64,000 bases of DNA from Cetobacterium sp. NK01 (GTDB taxonomy: Bacteria > Fusobacteriota > Fusobacteriia > Fusobacteriales > Fusobacteriaceae). Under the pieces are notes generated by a model, which ran no database searches, had not been told where the DNA came from, and saw only the letters and a program-made list of their open reading frames with translations. Below, one piece after another: positions 56,116-64,000 of this stretch. How positions within the stretch are numbered: the first letter of the stretch is position 1; each line of letters starts with the position of its first letter. The translations under genes were made by a program, and so were the position numbers. The stretch is from NCBI RefSeq assembly GCF_024506395.1, contig NZ_JANIBO010000001.1, forward strand, positions 806,001-870,000, written 5' to 3'.

Positions 56116-57147
56116 ATGAATAGTTTTGGATCTCTTTTTAGAGTTCATATTTATGGGGAATCTCATGGCCTAGGTATTGGTGTTTTAATAGATGGTGTTC
56201 CCCCAGGTTTAAAGCTCAGTATAGATGATTTTATTCCAGATCTTTCCAAAAGAAAATCTGGAAAACTTGGAACAACACCTAGAAATGAGGATGACATACC
56301 TCAAATTATTTCTGGAGTTTTTAATAGTTTTACAACAGGAGCTCCAATAAATATTTTTTTTGAAAACAAAAATACTGATTCTAAAGTTTATGCTGATTTT
56401 AAAAGTCATCCTAGACCTGGCCATGCTGATTTTGCTGCCACGTCAAAATATCTTGGATTTAATGATATTAGAGGGGGAGGGCACTTCTCGGGAAGACTAA
56501 CTTTAGCTTTAGTTGCTGCTGGTGTTATTGCAAAAAAAATATTAAAAACCACTACTTTTATCAGCGAAATAGAAACAATTGGTACTTTATCAAAGAAGTT
56601 TTTCAGTGATAATTTGGATGATTATCTATCTCAAATTAGAGAGGAAGGTGATTCACTTGGAGGTACAATTTCTTTAACTATAAAAGATGTTCCCATCGGA
56701 TTAGGAGAGCCTTTTTTTAATTCAGTTGAATCGGTTATTTCTTCTATGGTTTTCTCTATTCCAGGTATAAAAGGAATAGAATTTGGTTCTGGATTTAAAG
56801 GTAGTGAACTTTTAGGAAGTGAATTCAATGATTGTTTTATAAATAAAAATGGAAAAACTGCGTCTAATAATAATGGTGGTATAAATGGTGGTATCTCAAA
56901 TGGAAATGATATTTTTCTAAAAATCGCTGTAAAGCCAACTTCAAGTATCTTTAAAACTCAAGAAACATTTAATTTTAAAAGCGAGTGTATCTCCCCTTTA
57001 AAAATAAATGGACGACATGATGTTGCATTTATTCTTAGAGTTCCTATTGTTTTAGAGAATGCAGTAGCTATTGCTATTGCAGATTTATATTTACAAAGCA
57101 AAAAATACAACTTCAATTGGGAGGATTTAAATGGCAAAAAGAGCTAA
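56116..57147 (+). CDS. aroC: Chorismate synthase
   Basis: A 343-residue FMN-dependent enzyme that makes chorismate, the branch point to Phe, Tyr, Trp and folate. It shows FRVHIYGESHGLGIGVLIDG, RPGHADFAATSKYLG, DIRGGGHFSGRLTLALVAAG, the SNNNGGINGGISNG flavin-binding stretch and GRHDVAFILRVPIVLENA. The open frame begins at 56071, but the ATG at 56116 follows GGAGG. No other aro genes are in the window. It overlaps the deaminase gene by 17 bases. Confidence 0.96.
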   Translation: MNSFGSLFRVHIYGESHGLGIGVLIDGVPPGLKLSIDDFIPDLSKRKSGKLGTTPRNEDDIPQIISGVFNSFTTGAPINIFFENKNTDSKVYADFKSHPRPGHADFAATSKYLGFNDIRGGGHFSGRLTLALVAAGVIAKKILKTTTFISEIETIGTLSKKFFSDNLDDYLSQIREEGDSLGGTISLTIKDVPIGLGEPFFNSVESVISSMVFSIPGIKGIEFGSGFKGSELLGSEFNDCFINKNGKTASNNNGGINGGISNGNDIFLKIAVKPTSSIFKTQETFNFKSECISPLKINGRHDVAFILRVPIVLENAVAIAIADLYLQSKKYNFNWEDLNGKKS

Positions 57148-57622
57148 TTATATTGATTGGGACGAATATTTTATGGGTGTTGCTATTCTTTCAGCAAAAC
57201 GTAGCAAGGATCCTGGTACACAAGTTGGAGCCTGTATTGTTACCCCTGATAAAAGAATTGTAGGAGTTGGTTATAATGGTCTTCCTGCAGGATGTTCAGA
57301 TGATGAGTTCCCTTGGGATAGAGATGGAGATTTTTTAAACAGTAAATACGCATATGTTTGTCATGCTGAATTAAATGCCATTTTAAATAGTACTAAAAAT
57401 TTAAAAGGGTGTACTATTTATGTAGATCTTTTTCCATGTAATGAGTGTGCTAAAAGTATTATTCAAAGTGGAATAAGTGAAATAGTTTATCTTTCTGATA
57501 AATATGATAATACTGATTCTAATATCGCCTCTAAAAAACTTTTAAATGCTGCTAATGTCAAATTAAGACAACTAGACCCTAAATTTGATGAACTTATTTT
57601 AAACTTTAGAAAAAATGGATAG
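57131..57622 (+). CDS. Deoxycytidylate (dCMP) deaminase
   Basis: A 163-residue zinc deaminase that converts dCMP to dUMP for thymidylate synthesis. The zinc and proton-shuttle motifs are YVCHAELNAIL (near residue 76) and FPCNECAKSIIQSG (near 98), with KDPGTQVGACIV and VGYNGLPAGC for substrate. The same family contains ComEB, a competence protein. GGGAGG precedes the ATG, inside the end of aroC, so the two are coupled. Confidence 0.92.
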   Translation: MAKRANYIDWDEYFMGVAILSAKRSKDPGTQVGACIVTPDKRIVGVGYNGLPAGCSDDEFPWDRDGDFLNSKYAYVCHAELNAILNSTKNLKGCTIYVDLFPCNECAKSIIQSGISEIVYLSDKYDNTDSNIASKKLLNAANVKLRQLDPKFDELILNFRKNG

Positions 57623-57631
57623 GAGGTCCTT

Positions 57632-58261
57632 ATGAATGATACATTAACAAGATTAGAAGAATGGATCAATTCTATGACTCATTACTTCGGAGCAGTTCTT
57701 GCTCTTATTGGAACAGGTGCTCTTTTAGTTCACTCTTTAAAAACAAATAATATCGGTTACGTTATTGGATGTATGGTTTTTTGTTTTTCTTTAGTCTTAC
57801 TCTATACAATGTCAGGAACATATCATATTTTGTATGTTGGAAAAATTAAAAAACTTTTTAAAATATTAGACCATTCTGCTATTTATATTTTAATATCAGG
57901 TTCATATACTCCATACTTACTTGGTGTATTTGATGGAACTACTAAATGGGTTCTCTTCTTTATTCAGTGGGGAATGACTTTATTTGGAATTCTTTTTAAA
58001 GTTTTTTTTGTTGGAAGATTCAATTTTATTTCAACTTTAATCTATCTTTTTATGGGATGGATGGTTATGTTTGTTTTTAAAGATTTACAAGTTCTAGCTT
58101 CACCACTTTCTCTAAAATTATTAATTTGGGGAGGAATTAGCTATTCTGTCGGTACAATTTTTTATTTAATGAAAAATAAAAAATTTACTCATGGAATTTG
58201 GCATCTTTTCGTTTTAGCAGGAAGCGTATTTAACTATTTTTCAGTTTATTTTTTAATATAA
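57632..58261 (+). CDS. Hemolysin III family protein (PAQR/TrhA-like)
   Basis: A 209-residue membrane protein with seven predicted helices. Family metal-site residues are in NSMTHYFGAVLALIG (near residue 15), MSGTYHILYVGKIK, LDHSAIYILISGSYTPYL and HGIWHLFVLAGS. These are PAQR-type, so the name hemolysin III is historical; TrhA proteins have been linked to membrane-lipid homeostasis. GGAGG lies before the ATG, nine bases after the deaminase stop. Confidence 0.9.
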   Translation: MNDTLTRLEEWINSMTHYFGAVLALIGTGALLVHSLKTNNIGYVIGCMVFCFSLVLLYTMSGTYHILYVGKIKKLFKILDHSAIYILISGSYTPYLLGVFDGTTKWVLFFIQWGMTLFGILFKVFFVGRFNFISTLIYLFMGWMVMFVFKDLQVLASPLSLKLLIWGGISYSVGTIFYLMKNKKFTHGIWHLFVLAGSVFNYFSVYFLI

Positions 58262-58282
58262 TAATTTTATAGGGGGAGTATT

Positions 58283-59620
58283 TTGCAAGACTTAAGTTTA
58301 AAGTTTGAAAAACAAAGCACTTTGAGCACCATTTTAAAATTTAGTATCCCATCTTCATTTGGAGCTATAATTGGAATGCTTTGTGTTTTAACTGATAGAT
58401 ATTTTATTGGTCAAGTTGCTGGAAGAGAGGGCATGGCAGCAGTTGCCCTCGTTTTTCCTTATGCTATGATTATAAATAGCTTTAATTTTGCTTTTTCTGG
58501 AATTGCTATTATAGTTGGAGTTAAATTAGGTTCAAAAGATCGAACTGGTGCCGAAAAAGTTTTATGTACTGGTTTTTTATGGATTTTTATTGTAGGGATT
58601 CTTCTTACACTATTTCTGTTTCTTTTCAATATTCCAATTTTAAAAATTTTAGGAGCAAGTTCATCTAATATTCCATTTGCCATTGAGTATACTAATTTTT
58701 TAATCCCTATTGCTACTTTTCAAATAATTTTAGGTCAAAGTACTCTTATAAGAGGAATTGGTGATTCTGTTACAGCTATGGGTGTTAATATTTTTACAGG
58801 GCTTTTTAATGTTGTTCTAGACTATATTTTTATTATGAAACTTAATATGGGAATCGGCGGAGCTGCTTTAGCTACTTTAATATCTACAGCTTTAAGTGCT
58901 TTTTATGTGCTTTTTTATTTTTATAAATCTGACGTTATATCTTTTTCAAAAGATCATTTATCTCTTAATATAAAAATTTTGAAAGAGATTTTTAAAATTG
59001 GAAGTCCTAGATTTTATAATCAACTTTTACAATCCTCAGTTATAACAGTTACAAATAGACAAGCTGGAGTTTACGGTGGTGATATTGCCACAGCAGCAAT
59101 TGGAATTATATCTATCTGCAGAAGTGTTATGAACACTAGCTTGCAAGGTTTTAACCAAGGAACAGCAGCTATTATATCTTATACTTTCGGTTCTAAAAAC
59201 TATAGTAGAGTTAAAGAAGTTTTAAAAATTCAACTATATACAGTTGTTAGTGTTTCAACTATTCTAGTTTTATTAATGCTTTTTTATACAAACGAAATTG
59301 TTTCTTTTTTTATAAAAGATGATCTACCTTTAGTTAAATTTACTGTTTCAGCTATGAGATTAAATCTTTTTTTGATGCCATTTACTGCTATATTTTTAGC
59401 TTGTAATAATTTCTTTCAATCCATTAAAGATAGTGTTATAGCAACAAGATTTTTTATGTTAAGAATTATTATTTTGAATATTCCTTTAGTGTATATTTTA
59501 GGATACTTTTTCAATGAGATTGGTGTTTGGTTAGCATTTCCAATATCTGATACACTAGTAGCTATAGTTATGTTTTTCTTAACAGTAAAAAAAATAAGAA
59601 AGATATCACCAGACAATTGA
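58283..59620 (+). CDS. MATE-family multidrug/cation efflux transporter
   Basis: A 445-residue protein with 12 predicted helices in two similar halves. Helix motifs include PSSFGAIIGMLCVLTDRYFIG, GAALATLISTALSAFYVLF and the second-half LQGFNQGTAAIISYTFGSKNY. MATE proteins export organic cations in exchange for sodium or protons. The start is TTG at 58283, five bases after GGGGGAG; no ATG fits. It follows the PAQR gene by 21 bases. Substrate cannot be inferred. Confidence 0.9.
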   Translation: MQDLSLKFEKQSTLSTILKFSIPSSFGAIIGMLCVLTDRYFIGQVAGREGMAAVALVFPYAMIINSFNFAFSGIAIIVGVKLGSKDRTGAEKVLCTGFLWIFIVGILLTLFLFLFNIPILKILGASSSNIPFAIEYTNFLIPIATFQIILGQSTLIRGIGDSVTAMGVNIFTGLFNVVLDYIFIMKLNMGIGGAALATLISTALSAFYVLFYFYKSDVISFSKDHLSLNIKILKEIFKIGSPRFYNQLLQSSVITVTNRQAGVYGGDIATAAIGIISICRSVMNTSLQGFNQGTAAIISYTFGSKNYSRVKEVLKIQLYTVVSVSTILVLLMLFYTNEIVSFFIKDDLPLVKFTVSAMRLNLFLMPFTAIFLACNNFFQSIKDSVIATRFFMLRIIILNIPLVYILGYFFNEIGVWLAFPISDTLVAIVMFFLTVKKIRKISPDN

Positions 59621-59645
59621 GTTTAAGAAAAATTTGTGTTATAAT
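59617..59645 (+). promoter_or_regulatory. Promoter of ssrA
   Basis: TTGAGT (59617-59622), a 17-base spacer and TATAAT (59640-59645). It overlaps the last codon of the MATE gene. The 5' end of tmRNA at 59665 would be made by RNase P from a short precursor. A second TATAAT is at 59650-59655. Confidence 0.65.
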
Positions 59646-59664
59646 AATCTATAATTTAATAATT

Positions 59665-60013
59665 GGGGATGCAAAGGTTTCGACAGGGTTGTGAGGTTAT
59701 AGGTAGCAGGCCAGGTTGATCGCTGTGAGAGATCAACTCATCGTTTAGATGGAAACAGAAATTACGCTTTAGCTGCATAATGTCAGCTCACCTCTGAACA
59801 TTCTTTTCTGTAGGAGCGTTCAATCAAGGTGTCACTTAAAATACAGATTACCCTAAACGATTTCTCTAAGTTCTAGGGGACATTTTAGAGAATAGCTTTA
59901 GTTAGCCCTGTTTGCGGGAGTAACTATCGCGAAATCAAATAGCAAACTAAGCTTGTAGAAGCTTATGGCGCTTGCAATTTTGGACACGGGTTCGATTCCC
60001 GTCATCTCCACCA
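59665..60013 (+). ncRNA. ssrA: Transfer-messenger RNA (tmRNA)
   Basis: A 349-base one-piece tmRNA. The tRNA-like ends pair as GGGGATG with CATCTCC, with encoded ACCA and the T arm GGGTTCGATTCCC. The tag frame at 59751-59780 reads GGA AAC AGA AAT TAC GCT TTA GCT GCA TAA, so the tag is GNRNYALAA after the tRNA-borne Ala; the YALAA ending is the usual protease signal. Pseudoknot stems are present but not traced in detail. Partners smpB and rnr are at 22228-24821. Confidence 0.96.
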
Positions 60014-60050
60014 ATGAATCCACCAACTAAAATTTAGTTGTTGAAATAGT

Positions 60051-60088
60051 AAAGACCGTATTGAATTTTTCAATACGGTCTTTTTATT
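60051..60088 (+). terminator. Terminator after ssrA, bidirectional
   Basis: Fifteen-base stem AAAGACCGTATTGAA/TTCAATACGGTCTTT (60051-60065, 60069-60083) with a T run on the plus strand. A short CAACTAAAATTTAGTTG hairpin lies before it. It overlaps the end of the convergent 92-residue gene. Confidence 0.92.
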
Positions 60089-60362
60089 TTCTATTTATAT
60101 GTAACATATTACTTCTAGGAAACTCTATATCTCTTAATTTGTCCATCAATTTAATAACTTCATGTCTATTTAAATCATCAAAGTTTCTTTGTTTAAATCC
60201 ATCTTCTTCTACTATAAATTTTTCATTTGAAATTTTTATAATCGTTATTTTTCTATCTCTTTTAAAAGTCAATAAATTTACTTTTTTTCCAATCTCTAAT
60301 TCAGTTAATATTTTCTCTATAAACCTACTATAATCTTTCATACTTATTCTATTTATTGCCAT
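60084..60362 (-). CDS. Small hypothetical protein
   Basis: A 92-residue, charged, soluble protein with no family I recognise. The N-terminal half is basic and helical (RISMKDYSRFIEKILTEL) and is followed by alternating beta-like stretches (KVNLLTFKRDRKITIIKISN, EKFIVEEDGF). The ATG at 60362 has AAAGGAG; the open frame to 60383 starts at a TTG with no site. It sits alone between the tmRNA terminator and the terminator of the reductase gene. A real gene is likely from the start signal. Confidence 0.6.
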   Translation of the reverse strand: MAINRISMKDYSRFIEKILTELEIGKKVNLLTFKRDRKITIIKISNEKFIVEEDGFKQRNFDDLNRHEVIKLMDKLRDIEFPRSNMLHINRK

Positions 60363-60454
60363 TTTTATCTCCTTTAAATACAATTTATTTTATATTAAAA
60401 AAGTCATCCATTTTTCCTTTAATTTTAAAATTTTATATAAAAGTTTGCTTTAAT

Positions 60455-60486
60455 AAAAAAGATCATATAAATATATGATCTTTTTT
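60455..60486 (-). terminator. Bidirectional terminator of the aldo/keto reductase
   Basis: AAAAAAGATCATATA/TATATGATCTTTTTT, a 15-base perfect stem (60455-60469 and 60472-60486), directly after the reductase stop. Confidence 0.9.
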
Positions 60487-60488
60487 AT

Positions 60489-61313
60489 TTAAAATGTTAT
60501 TTCATCTGGGTCTGGACCTATTCTTTCTTCCTTATTTAAAGAGTTTATATATTCCATATCTTTATCATCTAACCTAAAGTTTAATTCAAAATTTTCCTTT
60601 ATTCTCGATGGCGTCACTGATTTTGGTAAAGGTAGTAAACCATTTTGTAAATGCCATTTCAAAATTACTTGAGCTACCGTTTTCTCGTTCTTCTTTGCAA
60701 TATTTTTTAAACCTTCATGATCTAAAGCTCCCTGCATTAACGGACTCCACGCTTCAACTAGAATACCATTATTATCACAAAATTTCTTTAACTCTCTTTG
60801 TTGTAAATATGGATGTAATTCAATCTGATTTACTGCAGGTACTATCTCAAAATTATCCATTATATAATTTAAATGGTGCTCTTTCATATTACACACACCA
60901 ATGGCTTTAACTTTACCAGTTTTATATAATGTTTCTAAAGCCTTCCAAGTTTCCCAAGTTTTATTTAAATCTTTAGGTTGTGGCCAATGAATCAAATACA
61001 TATCTACATAATCAAGTTTTAATTTTTTTAATGAATCTTCATATGCCTTTAATGTTGTTTCATATCCTTGATCTGTATTCCAAACCTTAGTTACAATAAA
61101 TAACTCACTTCTTGATACTTCACTATTTTTTAAAAAATCAGCTATCCCCTCTCCTACAGCGTCCTCGTTTCCATAAATAGCTGCGGTATCAATGTGTCTA
61201 TATCCATCTTCTAAAGCTAATCTAACAGCCTTCTTACATTGTTCCTTGTCTGTTGCTTTCCAAGTTCCAAAACCAATTTTTGGAATATTAATACCATTAT
61301 TCAATAGATACAT
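60489..61313 (-). CDS. Aldo/keto reductase
   Basis: A 274-residue NADPH-dependent reductase of the AKR5-like group. The catalytic Asp and Tyr are in HIDTAAIYGNEDAVGEGI, Lys in ELFIVTKVWN and His in MYLIHWPQPKDL. The cofactor site shows QIELHPYLQQ and LPKSVTPSRIKENFE. Such enzymes reduce methylglyoxal, glyoxals or 2,5-diketogluconate; the natural substrate is open. The ATG at 61313 is preferred over the GTG at 61322, which lies too close to AAGGG. Confidence 0.9.
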   Translation of the reverse strand: MYLLNNGINIPKIGFGTWKATDKEQCKKAVRLALEDGYRHIDTAAIYGNEDAVGEGIADFLKNSEVSRSELFIVTKVWNTDQGYETTLKAYEDSLKKLKLDYVDMYLIHWPQPKDLNKTWETWKALETLYKTGKVKAIGVCNMKEHHLNYIMDNFEIVPAVNQIELHPYLQQRELKKFCDNNGILVEAWSPLMQGALDHEGLKNIAKKNEKTVAQVILKWHLQNGLLPLPKSVTPSRIKENFELNFRLDDKDMEYINSLNKEERIGPDPDEITF

Positions 61314-61336
61314 ATTTTCCACTTCCCTTTTTATTT

Positions 61337-62503
61337 TTAAATTACTCTTACTAAAAATCCTTTTAAATATTCAGTTTCAGGAACTGCTACTGAAATTGGA
61401 TGACATGGACTTTGATGTAACTGATTTACTATAATTGCTTTCACTCCGGCGTCTTTCACAGCGTAGGCTAAGGCCATTCTTAAATCAGCACTTGTTACAG
61501 CTCCACTACAACTATAAATAGAAAGTAATCCACCTTTTTTTGTTAATTTAATTCCATTTAAAATTATATCCTTATATGCTTTTAAGGCTTTATCTAAGTC
61601 CCTTCTATTTGGTGCTAATTTTGGTGGATCTAAGTTTACAACATCCCATTGACGCCCCTCTTTTACTAGTTCTCTTAGAACATTAAAAATATTTCCCTTT
61701 ATATACTCAACGTTATTAAATTTACTCAAATTTATTTTTGCAACATTTAAAACATCTTCACTAACATCTATTAACGTTGTAGAATTTGCACCATTTACCA
61801 TAGCATGCAAAGAAAAACCACCAGTATAACTACAAACATCTAAAAAATCTTTTCCTTTAGATAAAGATCCCATAAGCATTCTATTATCTCTTTGATCCGA
61901 ATAAAATCCTGTTTTTTGACCTTTTAAATCTATAGTAAATTTTGCTTCCCCTTCATAAATTTCAATCTCATCTGGAACTTCTCCAAAGATAACTCCTGAA
62001 ACTTCAGGAAGTCCTTCTAATTTCCTTCCATCACCTTCGCTTTTTTCATATATCCCTTTAATATTCGGTATCTCTTTTTTCAAGGCTTTCACTAATATTT
62101 CTTTATCTCTCTCCATTCCTAAAGTTGATGCTTGAACTATTAAATAATCACCAAAACGATCTACTATAACTCCTGGTAAAGAATCTGACTCACTGTGTAT
62201 CAATCTATAGCCATTGCTATTAATATTTAACATTTCTCTCAAAGTATATGCTTCTCTCACTTTTTCAGAATACCAATTTAAATCTATTTTTTTATTAATA
62301 TCTTTTTCAAGCATACGCACCATTATTTTTGAATTTTTATTATAATGACCGTAACCTATAAATTCTTTTTTCCAATTATAAACTTCTACAACTGTTCCTG
62401 CTTCTGGGGCTCCCTCTATCTTTTCTATTGCCCCTGAATACATCCAAGGATGACCACTTTGCCACATTCTTTCTCTATCTTTTTTCACAAAAATTTTACT
62501 CAC
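61337..62503 (-). CDS. SAM-dependent 23S rRNA cytosine-C5 methyltransferase (RlmI family)
   Basis: A 388-residue enzyme with an N-terminal PUA domain (KKDRERMWQSGHPWMYSGAI and GTVVEVYNWKKEFIGYGHYN), a central domain and a Rossmann methyltransferase domain. Motifs are FLDVCSYTGGFSLHAMVNGA and VVNLDPPKLAPNRRDLDKALKAY, then the Cys in IYSCSGAVT. RlmI methylates C1962 of 23S rRNA. The start is GTG at 62503 with AAGGA upstream. It runs 23 bases before the reductase. Confidence 0.88.
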   Translation of the reverse strand: MSKIFVKKDRERMWQSGHPWMYSGAIEKIEGAPEAGTVVEVYNWKKEFIGYGHYNKNSKIMVRMLEKDINKKIDLNWYSEKVREAYTLREMLNINSNGYRLIHSESDSLPGVIVDRFGDYLIVQASTLGMERDKEILVKALKKEIPNIKGIYEKSEGDGRKLEGLPEVSGVIFGEVPDEIEIYEGEAKFTIDLKGQKTGFYSDQRDNRMLMGSLSKGKDFLDVCSYTGGFSLHAMVNGANSTTLIDVSEDVLNVAKINLSKFNNVEYIKGNIFNVLRELVKEGRQWDVVNLDPPKLAPNRRDLDKALKAYKDIILNGIKLTKKGGLLSIYSCSGAVTSADLRMALAYAVKDAGVKAIIVNQLHQSPCHPISVAVPETEYLKGFLVRVI

Positions 62504-62576
62504 TTTTCACATCCTTTTAATTTTTAAAAATTCATATAGTATATTACATTTTATAACTATATCTAAAAAAATACAA

Positions 62577-63971
62577 TTAATTTTGTGAAAATAGAAGAAT
62601 ATCACCTATTAAAAGAACAACATCACCTTTAGGTGTTATATAATTATCATCTCTTTTTATAGATACTATAAGCATTCCTTGAGGCAGTTCCAACTCTTTT
62701 ATCCTTTTATTAATATAATCTGATCTTTCATCTAAAATCATCCTCTTTAAAGCTAACTCTTCTAGTTCTTCAATTTCTATAAATTTTTCATCTTCCATTT
62801 CTTCTTCAAATAAATCTAATTTTTTTCCTACATATTTTAAGGTCATTCCTTGAAGCAAAACTGAAAATACAACTATATAAAAAGTTAAATTAAACATTCC
62901 TTGTGCATTAGGTAATCCTTCTGTTATAGCCATTGTAGCAAATATTATAGGAACAGCTCCTTTTAAACCAGCCCAAGATATAAAAAATTTTTCTTTATAA
63001 CTAAATTTAAATGGCCATAATAAACTATATACAACAAGCATTCTAATGCATATAATCATAATTACAGATAATAAGCTTCCAATTAATATATAACTCAATA
63101 ATTGACTTGGAAATACTAAAAGTCCTAACATTACAAACATTCCAATTTGCATAAACCATGTTATTAATCTCATGTTTCTAATAGAATTTAATTTATAATT
63201 AAACTTTTTATTCCCAATCATAATACCAGCTATATATATTGCCAAAAATCCATTTCCATCTAAAACTGTAGCTAATCCAAAACAAATAAAAAGTATTGCT
63301 ATTAAATGTATAGTTAAAAATTCTTCTCTAACTATTTTTATATAGTTAGCTAAAGGTAACGTAACTACTCCAAAGATATATCCTATTATTGCTCCAAGTG
63401 TTATTTGTTTTAAAAGAAAAATTATACCTGTAGCTATAGACGTGCTCTCTCCTTCTTTAAAAAAAGAAAGAAGAAAAAGTATTAATGCATAAGCCATCGG
63501 ATCATTACTTCCAGATTCTATCTCCACAACTGATTTAACATCTTTTTTTAATTTAGAATCACCTAAGATTGACATTACTGCAGCTGCATCTGTTGATGAT
63601 ACCATAGCGCTAAATAATAAGGACTCTTTTAAAGTAAAGTCTGTTAAGTAATAAACTGCCACTCCAGAAAGACCAGCAGTTAAAAGTACACCTAAAGTTG
63701 CTAATACTCCACTCGGATAGATTGATTTTTTTACATCCTCTTTTTTAGTTTCTAATCCACCAGAAAATATAATAAACATTAAAGCTATTGTTCCTATATT
63801 TTGAGCTACTAGAGCGTTATCAAAATATATTCTTCCTAACCCTTCAGATCCTGCAAGCATTCCTATTAATAAAAACATTATTAGCAATGGAATCTCTAAT
63901 TTTTTAGATATTCTTATTGAAAATAAACTTATTAGTATAATAATACCTACAACAAATATTTCAATTCCCAT
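62577..63971 (-). CDS. CPA1-type cation/proton antiporter (NhaP2/CvrA-like)
   Basis: A 464-residue antiporter with about 12 helices in the first 380 residues and a cytoplasmic RCK/TrkA-C-like tail (about 385-464, KRMILDERSDYINKRIKEL and LLIGDILLF). The Asp residues that carry ions lie in SAMVSSTDAAAVMSIL (near residue 127) and VVEIESGSNDPMAYALILF (near 152). The regulatory tail suits K+/H+ or Na+/H+ exchange controlled by nucleotides. AAGGTAGG lies upstream of the ATG at 63971. Confidence 0.9.
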   Translation of the reverse strand: MGIEIFVVGIIILISLFSIRISKKLEIPLLIMFLLIGMLAGSEGLGRIYFDNALVAQNIGTIALMFIIFSGGLETKKEDVKKSIYPSGVLATLGVLLTAGLSGVAVYYLTDFTLKESLLFSAMVSSTDAAAVMSILGDSKLKKDVKSVVEIESGSNDPMAYALILFLLSFFKEGESTSIATGIIFLLKQITLGAIIGYIFGVVTLPLANYIKIVREEFLTIHLIAILFICFGLATVLDGNGFLAIYIAGIMIGNKKFNYKLNSIRNMRLITWFMQIGMFVMLGLLVFPSQLLSYILIGSLLSVIMIICIRMLVVYSLLWPFKFSYKEKFFISWAGLKGAVPIIFATMAITEGLPNAQGMFNLTFYIVVFSVLLQGMTLKYVGKKLDLFEEEMEDEKFIEIEELEELALKRMILDERSDYINKRIKELELPQGMLIVSIKRDDNYITPKGDVVLLIGDILLFSQN

Positions 63972-64000
63972 CTATTCACCTACCTTGAGATGCCATATTT

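Noticed and set aside
59951-60030. tmRNA 3' end as an integration (att) site
   Set aside because: No integrase gene and no second copy of the tmRNA 3' end was seen up to the right edge of the window.
60384-60480. Eight-codon frame ATGGATGACTTTTTTAATATAAAATAA upstream of the 92-residue gene as a leader peptide
   Set aside because: A weak ribosome-like GGA is present, but there is no codon bias, no terminator and no competing hairpin. Probably chance in AT-rich DNA.

Overview
The window is a gene-dense, low-GC chromosomal segment that fits a member of the Fusobacteriota. It combines Firmicutes-like genes (RNase J, RNase Y, HrcA/CIRCE, YqeK, RbgA, an anti-sigma/antagonist pair) with diderm genes (a FadL-like outer membrane protein). 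It also has a tmRNA whose reading frame gives the tag GNRNYALAA. A Cetobacterium or Fusobacterium relative is my best guess; the genus is inference. I see no insertion sequence, prophage or CRISPR array, and most of the window is housekeeping.

Layout. 1-1543: split transketolase pair, cut at the left edge. 1640-3539: a YdjM-like membrane protein, then a tRNA-Thr/Glu/Tyr-tuf unit on the minus strand. 3975-8726: small hypothetical, tsaC/sua5-like, prs, glmU, a membrane J-domain protein and a TPR protein. 8821-10201: infC-rpmI-rplT with a long attenuator-like leader and a probable AUU start for infC. 10226-14768: ptsI-ptsH-ispH-rpsA. 14888-19595 (plus): hrcA-grpE-dnaK-dnaJ behind a promoter and a perfect CIRCE operator. 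19602-24821 (plus): yajC, an AMIN/amidase_3 cell-wall amidase, a GerMN-domain protein, yqeK, rnr and smpB. 24860-26791: tetR-family regulator plus FadL-like porin. 26870-31063: an M20 amidohydrolase, two membrane proteins (one DUF3100) and an unusual regulator. 31091-49036: a head-to-tail minus-strand run of about 20 genes (cell wall, isoprenoid, RNA modification, RNase J, RuvB, NadE) with a good promoter at its head. 49163-50772 (plus): an AGCS-family amino-acid/sodium symporter behind a leader that encodes an 18-residue peptide with five consecutive Tyr codons and mutually exclusive RNA hairpins. 50849-55929: rny, a STAS/anti-sigma pair, a lipoprotein, miaA and obgE. 56116-59620 (plus): aroC, dCMP deaminase, a hemolysin III/PAQR protein and a MATE transporter. 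59665-60013: tmRNA. 60084-63971: a small orphan, an aldo/keto reductase, an RlmI-like methyltransferase and a CPA1-type cation/proton antiporter.

How it works together. The window holds a full ribosome-rescue set (ssrA, smpB, rnr), the HrcA heat-shock regulon, the phosphoryl-transfer start of the PTS, two MEP-pathway enzymes (dxs, ispH) and the main RNA-decay endonucleases. The most interesting item is the tyrosine-rich leader peptide and attenuator ahead of the AGCS transporter at 49163-49431. Its 1-2-3-4 hairpin logic predicts a transporter induced by tyrosine shortage. Second are the M20/DUF3100/regulator locus and the infC leader.
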